This document shows positions 43,711-46,846 of a DNA stretch of 46,846 nucleotides, piece after piece (positions within the stretch are counted from its first letter, which is position 1; each line of letters begins with the position of its first letter). The stretch is taken from assembly GCA_903916355.1 (NCBI GenBank), contig CAIWWN010000169.1:1-46846 (forward strand), given 5' to 3'. The translations under genes and the position numbers were made by a program. The notes below the pieces were generated by a model that saw only the letters and a program-made list of their open reading frames with translations, searched no databases and was not told the origin of the DNA. Source of the DNA: an uncultured Burkholderiales bacterium (GTDB taxonomy: Bacteria > Pseudomonadota > Gammaproteobacteria > Burkholderiales > Burkholderiaceae_C).

Positions 43711-43824
43711 CGGTTTTTTGCTCCGTTTTGAAAGTTGCAGCAGTGTATGCCAGTGGCCTGGCTTTTGGATGTCCCTGCTGGGTCGCTCTTGCGAGGGATT
43801 TCCCGGCGACTGCCTCCAATTGAA

Positions 43825-44355
43825 TTATTTTGGATGCATGTTGATGTGTGAGTGATCTGAGAGAGTTTGAAATGCCGGGTTTTGCATTTTCTTTTGCTGC
43901 CACAGTCGACCCGCCAAGTAGAGCACGATGAAGAAGTTGAAGATCAATACGGCCCCATTGACCACAGAGGGGTGTTCAAGCATGTGCGCGATTTCGATCG
44001 GCAGGTACACACCACCAGAGCATGCGGCCAGCCATTCTGCCCAAGTACGGTCTTTCCAGAGGCCGTAGCCTTCGACGAACCGAATGACGGCATAGGCGCA
44101 CGCAAACAAGATGACTTGCCGAATATTGGCGTTTTGCAGCCACGTGGCATCGTCGAGCAGCATGCGCGGGTAATGCGCTTCAGGATCGAGATGAAAATGC
44201 CCAATCAGTGCGTAGGCCAGTGCATGAATGTCATGGTGAATCAGACTGAGTAAGCCGATACTGGCGGAAATAGCGGCAATGCCTTTGACGCCTTCAAAGA
44301 CGGCGATGGCATGAAGGACATTGCTCTCTGGCGGTTTGATTTTCAGGGCAGTCAT
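43825..44355 (-). CDS. DUF2127 membrane protein
   Basis: A 176-residue protein with about four hydrophobic segments (GVKGIAAISASIGLLSLI, ILFACAYAVIRFVEGYGLW, the WAEWLAACSGGVYLPIEIA region and VLIFNFFIVLYLAGRL). RFVEGYGLWKDRTWAEW fits DUF2127, a family without a known role. It lies seven bases after the MgtC-like gene and 114 bp ahead of the RND pump on the same strand. Confidence 0.85.
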   Translation of the reverse strand: MTALKIKPPESNVLHAIAVFEGVKGIAAISASIGLLSLIHHDIHALAYALIGHFHLDPEAHYPRMLLDDATWLQNANIRQVILFACAYAVIRFVEGYGLWKDRTWAEWLAACSGGVYLPIEIAHMLEHPSVVNGAVLIFNFFIVLYLAGRLWQQKKMQNPAFQTLSDHSHINMHPK

Positions 44356-44362
44356 GGCGGGT

Positions 44363-45040
44363 TTAATTCACAGCCCAAGACAAATTGACCGCGCCGGGGG
44401 GCTTGAGATTTTGCAGCATGGCCATCCCTGTATGACTGTATTGTCCGTGCTCAAAGAGCACCGTGAAACTCAAATGCACGTGATCGTTTTCGAGCTGCTC
44501 TGAGGTTGCGGCCTTGAGTTCAAGATGATGGGTGTTGAAGTATTGGGCGATGTAGTTTTGAATCGCCGCCACTTCAGACTGTTGGCAACGCAGATCGATA
44601 AGGACAGACTCGCTTAGGCTGTCGTTGGCCCCCATTTTCAAATTCAAATACTGCGCGATTTGCCGCAATACAGTATTGGCACTGACGATGGTGAACGTGG
44701 CCAGTGAGGCCTCAACCCAACGATGAATGCCGCAGAGAATCCCCACCGCCGCACAACACCACATAGTGGCCGCAGTGTTGATGCCTTTGGTTTGAGTGCC
44801 ATCCCTGAACAACAAGCCACCGCCAATAAACCCCACACCCACCACAATTTGGCCGGCCATCCGAACGTAATCTTGAAAGTCCTCACCGTTTTGGGTCACC
44901 AAGATGAACAGGCACGATCCCAATGAAACCAGCGCATTGGTTTTCAGGTCCACCAGTCGGCGGTGCCATTGACGCTCCAGACCAATGACTGAGCCCAACA
45001 GCAAAGAGAGCAATGTGGCTTGAAGAAAGGAGAGGTTCAT
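44363..45040 (-). CDS. MgtC/SapB-family membrane protein
   Basis: A 225-residue protein. The first 130 residues hold four hydrophobic segments with the family motif GLERQWHRRLVDLKTNALVSLGS; the C-terminal 90 residues form a soluble ACT-like domain (SVLIDLRCQQSEVAAIQNYI). Members affect growth at low magnesium and modulate ATP synthase or survival; the exact job here is unknown. No good ribosome site precedes ATG 45040. First gene of the - strand group. Confidence 0.9.
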   Translation of the reverse strand: MNLSFLQATLLSLLLGSVIGLERQWHRRLVDLKTNALVSLGSCLFILVTQNGEDFQDYVRMAGQIVVGVGFIGGGLLFRDGTQTKGINTAATMWCCAAVGILCGIHRWVEASLATFTIVSANTVLRQIAQYLNLKMGANDSLSESVLIDLRCQQSEVAAIQNYIAQYFNTHHLELKAATSEQLENDHVHLSFTVLFEHGQYSHTGMAMLQNLKPPGAVNLSWAVN

Positions 45041-45457
45041 GGGGTTCGTCGTCGCCTAGTGGGGATGAATAATTTTACGGGACCAGGCCAGCCAATCAAT
45101 TAACGTTTCTTTGATGACTTTGCCGGATCATTGTTCCATGCGAGTCATTGTGCATACGCATCTGCGCTGTGAAGTTCTCCTACATGTGGTGATTCAGCGG
45201 TGAATTTTGAAAGACCGTTTAGAAATTAAAGTGTGGCCAAGTTTGACCGCTGAAATGGCAAGGTGTTGCCACTGAATGTCAACCGTTTGTAAAGCTGGAA
45301 AGCCTCTGAATGTCTTGATCGGCTGCATTCCCCGCGTTACGCGTCGGTAGCCCGTTCTTTACATTCAAGACCACAAAGACGGCATGGAGATTGCAGGTCT
45401 AATGGCGCAGCCTCGCCGAATGGGTCGAACTGGCTGCGTCATTGTTTGAGGTTTTGC
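45041..45457. other. 417-bp divergent gap with possible mobile-element remnant
   Basis: No gene is supported between the MgtC-like gene and the last receptor gene. The gap must contain both promoters, which I could not assign. It includes an imperfect inverted-repeat unit (45193-45254) and a short hairpin TGGCAA-GGTG-TTGCCA (45256-45271). Confidence 0.4.
45193..45254. repeat. 62-bp unit with inverted ends, possible IS remnant
   Basis: The unit begins TTCAGCGGT (45193-45201) and ends ACCGCTGAA (45246-45254), perfect 9-bp inverted ends; comparing 17 bases inward gives 14 matches. The interior is AT-rich and has no coding capacity. It could be a relic of an insertion sequence end, a very small MITE-like element or a regulatory palindrome. 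Confidence 0.4.
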
Positions 45458-46423
45458 ATGTTGTCACGCCGTCATTTTTTGTACTCACTCTGGGTGGTCC
45501 TTGGGTTCTGGGGTTTGACCGCGCAAGCCCAGGACGCTGGCAAAACATTGCACATGGTGGTTCCATTCCCGGCCGGTGGTAGCGCCGACATTGTGGCCCG
45601 AGTCATCGCCAAGCCCTTGGCCTTGTTGCTCAACCAGCCTGTGATGGTGGACAATAAACCTGGCGCTGATGGGGCCATTGCGGCTGAATATGTAGCGCAG
45701 GCAGCACCTGATGGGCAAACCTTGTTCTTTGCGACGTATGGCGCCATGTCTGCAGTGCCCGCGCTACATAAGCAGGTGCATTACGACGTGGTGAAAGACT
45801 TCACTCCTGTGATCGGTGCTGGTCAGTTTTCTTTCTTTGTATTTACCCATCCCGATGTCCACGCCTCGAATATTTTGCAACTGATCGACTACGCGCACAA
45901 ACATCCGGGGGCATTGAGCTATGGCACCGGCAACGTGGGCGCCATCGTCGCGTCTGCAGATCTGACGGCATCGCAACACATGAATTGGGTGCATGTCCCT
46001 TACAAGGGGGAGGTGCCCGCCATGACGGATTTTTTGGCCGGGCGGATTCAGATGATGATCGGCACGCCTTCGAACGCGCTCAATTGGGTCAAAGAAGGAC
46101 GTTTGAATGCCTTGGTAACCTTGGCCGACAAACGCAGCCCCTTGTTGCCGAATGTCCCCACCATGGCTGAGATGGGTCTGCACACTTCGCCGACGATCCC
46201 CTGGGCCGGCGTGTTTGGACCGGCGCAAATGAGCCCGCAAAGGGTCAAGCAACTGAATCAAGCGATCAATCAGGTGCTGATACAGCCTGAGGTCTTGGCT
46301 GAGTTCGCCAAACAAGGGTTTGAGGCGCAGGGTTCTACCCCTGAGCAATTGGCGGCTCAAGTGAAATCACAATTGGCCGTGTGGGGCAAGTCGATTCAAC
46401 TGGCGGGCTTACATGCCGAATAA
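45458..46423 (+). CDS. Tripartite tricarboxylate receptor (Bug/TctC) periplasmic protein
   Basis: A 321-residue Bug-family receptor. The leader begins MLSRRHFLYSLWVV, a clear twin-arginine motif (SRRxFL), and is cut after AQA (residue 24). LHMVVPFPAGGSADIVAR and VHVPYKGEVPAMTDFLAG are typical. GAGG is six bases before ATG 45458; TTG 45446 is an alternative. It overlaps the flavin reductase gene by 11 bp. Confidence 0.93.
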   Translation: MLSRRHFLYSLWVVLGFWGLTAQAQDAGKTLHMVVPFPAGGSADIVARVIAKPLALLLNQPVMVDNKPGADGAIAAEYVAQAAPDGQTLFFATYGAMSAVPALHKQVHYDVVKDFTPVIGAGQFSFFVFTHPDVHASNILQLIDYAHKHPGALSYGTGNVGAIVASADLTASQHMNWVHVPYKGEVPAMTDFLAGRIQMMIGTPSNALNWVKEGRLNALVTLADKRSPLLPNVPTMAEMGLHTSPTIPWAGVFGPAQMSPQRVKQLNQAINQVLIQPEVLAEFAKQGFEAQGSTPEQLAAQVKSQLAVWGKSIQLAGLHAE

Positions 46424-46846
46424 CCTAACGAGCCCGCGCATTTTGCTGTGGAGCGGAAGTCAGCGCAAAGACTCATTGAATACGCAACTCTTGGAGCAAT
46501 TGGCGTTGGACATTCCCCCCACGTTTCAGGTCGAACGGCTGGATGCTGCGGCCTTGCAGTTGCCTTTGTTTGATCAGGACTTGGAGGCACAGCCTGTACC
46601 GTTGCAATTGGCATTGCGTTTGCACGCGCAGGTGTCACGCTGTGATGCGATTGTGTTGGGCAGTCCTGAATACAACGGGCAAATAACGCCGTATTTGAAA
46701 AACACGGTCGACTGGATGTCCCGCCTACCGTATCTGGACGTCAACTTGGGTAATCCATTTTTAGATCGGCCAGTGTTGTTGTGCAGCGCCTCTCCGTCTT
46801 GGAGTGGAGGCTCGGGGGGCTTGGCCCATGCACGGTCTTTGTTCGC
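46413..46846 (+). CDS. NADPH-dependent FMN reductase family protein (partial, cut at window end)
   Basis: The first 144 codons of a flavodoxin-like reductase. ATG 46413 overlaps the receptor stop; the reading frame is open to the window edge. RILLWSGSQRKDSLNTQLLEQL is the phosphate-binding start, and GSPEYNGQITPYLKNTVDW is the FMN-reductase family core. It would reduce FMN, quinones or a metal/azo compound; which cannot be told. The 3' end is missing. Confidence 0.88.
   Translation, partial: MPNNLTSPRILLWSGSQRKDSLNTQLLEQLALDIPPTFQVERLDAAALQLPLFDQDLEAQPVPLQLALRLHAQVSRCDAIVLGSPEYNGQITPYLKNTVDWMSRLPYLDVNLGNPFLDRPVLLCSASPSWSGGSGGLAHARSLF

Noticed and set aside
1..46846. CRISPR arrays, tRNA/rRNA genes, phage genes
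   Set aside because: No regularly spaced repeats, cloverleaf or rRNA segments, or phage structural proteins were seen on reading.

Overview
The window reads as a chromosomal catabolic region of a betaproteobacterium, most likely Burkholderiales near Comamonadaceae. This is an inference from three features. There are several lone tripartite-tricarboxylate (Bug/TctC) receptors, a hallmark of that order. Acyl-CoA genes are densely packed with ATGA stop/start overlaps. The DNA is GC-rich, with many TTG leucine codons. I saw no rRNA, tRNA, phage gene, intact insertion sequence or CRISPR array.

Region 1 (1-22691, + strand) is a CoA-dependent degradation cluster. After an NHL-type lipoprotein come a ligase, a family III CoA-transferase and an AraC-type regulator. 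A second run follows: SCP2-type thiolase, two small MaoC proteins, SDR, acyl-CoA dehydrogenase, ligase, SDR, DUF35 protein, thiolase-like protein, acyl-CoA dehydrogenase and Bug receptor. A third run holds a ligase, an HTD2/mesaconyl-CoA-hydratase-like protein, an acyl-CoA dehydrogenase, a CoA-transferase and an MmgE/PrpD protein. All recognisable hydratases are of the hot-dog (MaoC) type. The second thiolase-like protein lacks the nucleophilic cysteine and sits beside a DUF35 protein, as in steroid side-chain aldolases (Ltp2 type). A 34-bp motif is shared by the leaders of the first two operons and is a good candidate operator for the AraC-type regulator.

Region 2 (22721-29352) holds a convergent family III CoA-transferase, then a complete livKHMGF-type ABC importer on the + strand. 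Its LivF has arginine in place of the Walker A lysine.

Region 3 (29686-37638, + strand) looks like one eight-gene oxidation operon: TetR regulator, zinc alcohol dehydrogenase, SDR, [2Fe-2S] ferredoxin, CYP153-type P450, type I Baeyer-Villiger monooxygenase, Bug receptor and HSL-family esterase. Together these could take an alkane, cycloalkane or terpene to an alcohol, a ketone, an ester or lactone, and then an acid that the ligases and beta-oxidation enzymes of Region 1 could consume. No ferredoxin reductase is encoded in the window.

Region 4 (37718-45040, - strand) encodes MgtC-like and DUF2127 membrane proteins followed by an RND tripartite efflux system (pump, adaptor, outer-membrane factor). 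Region 5 (45458 to the end, + strand) has another Bug receptor and the start of an NADPH-dependent FMN reductase cut by the window edge.
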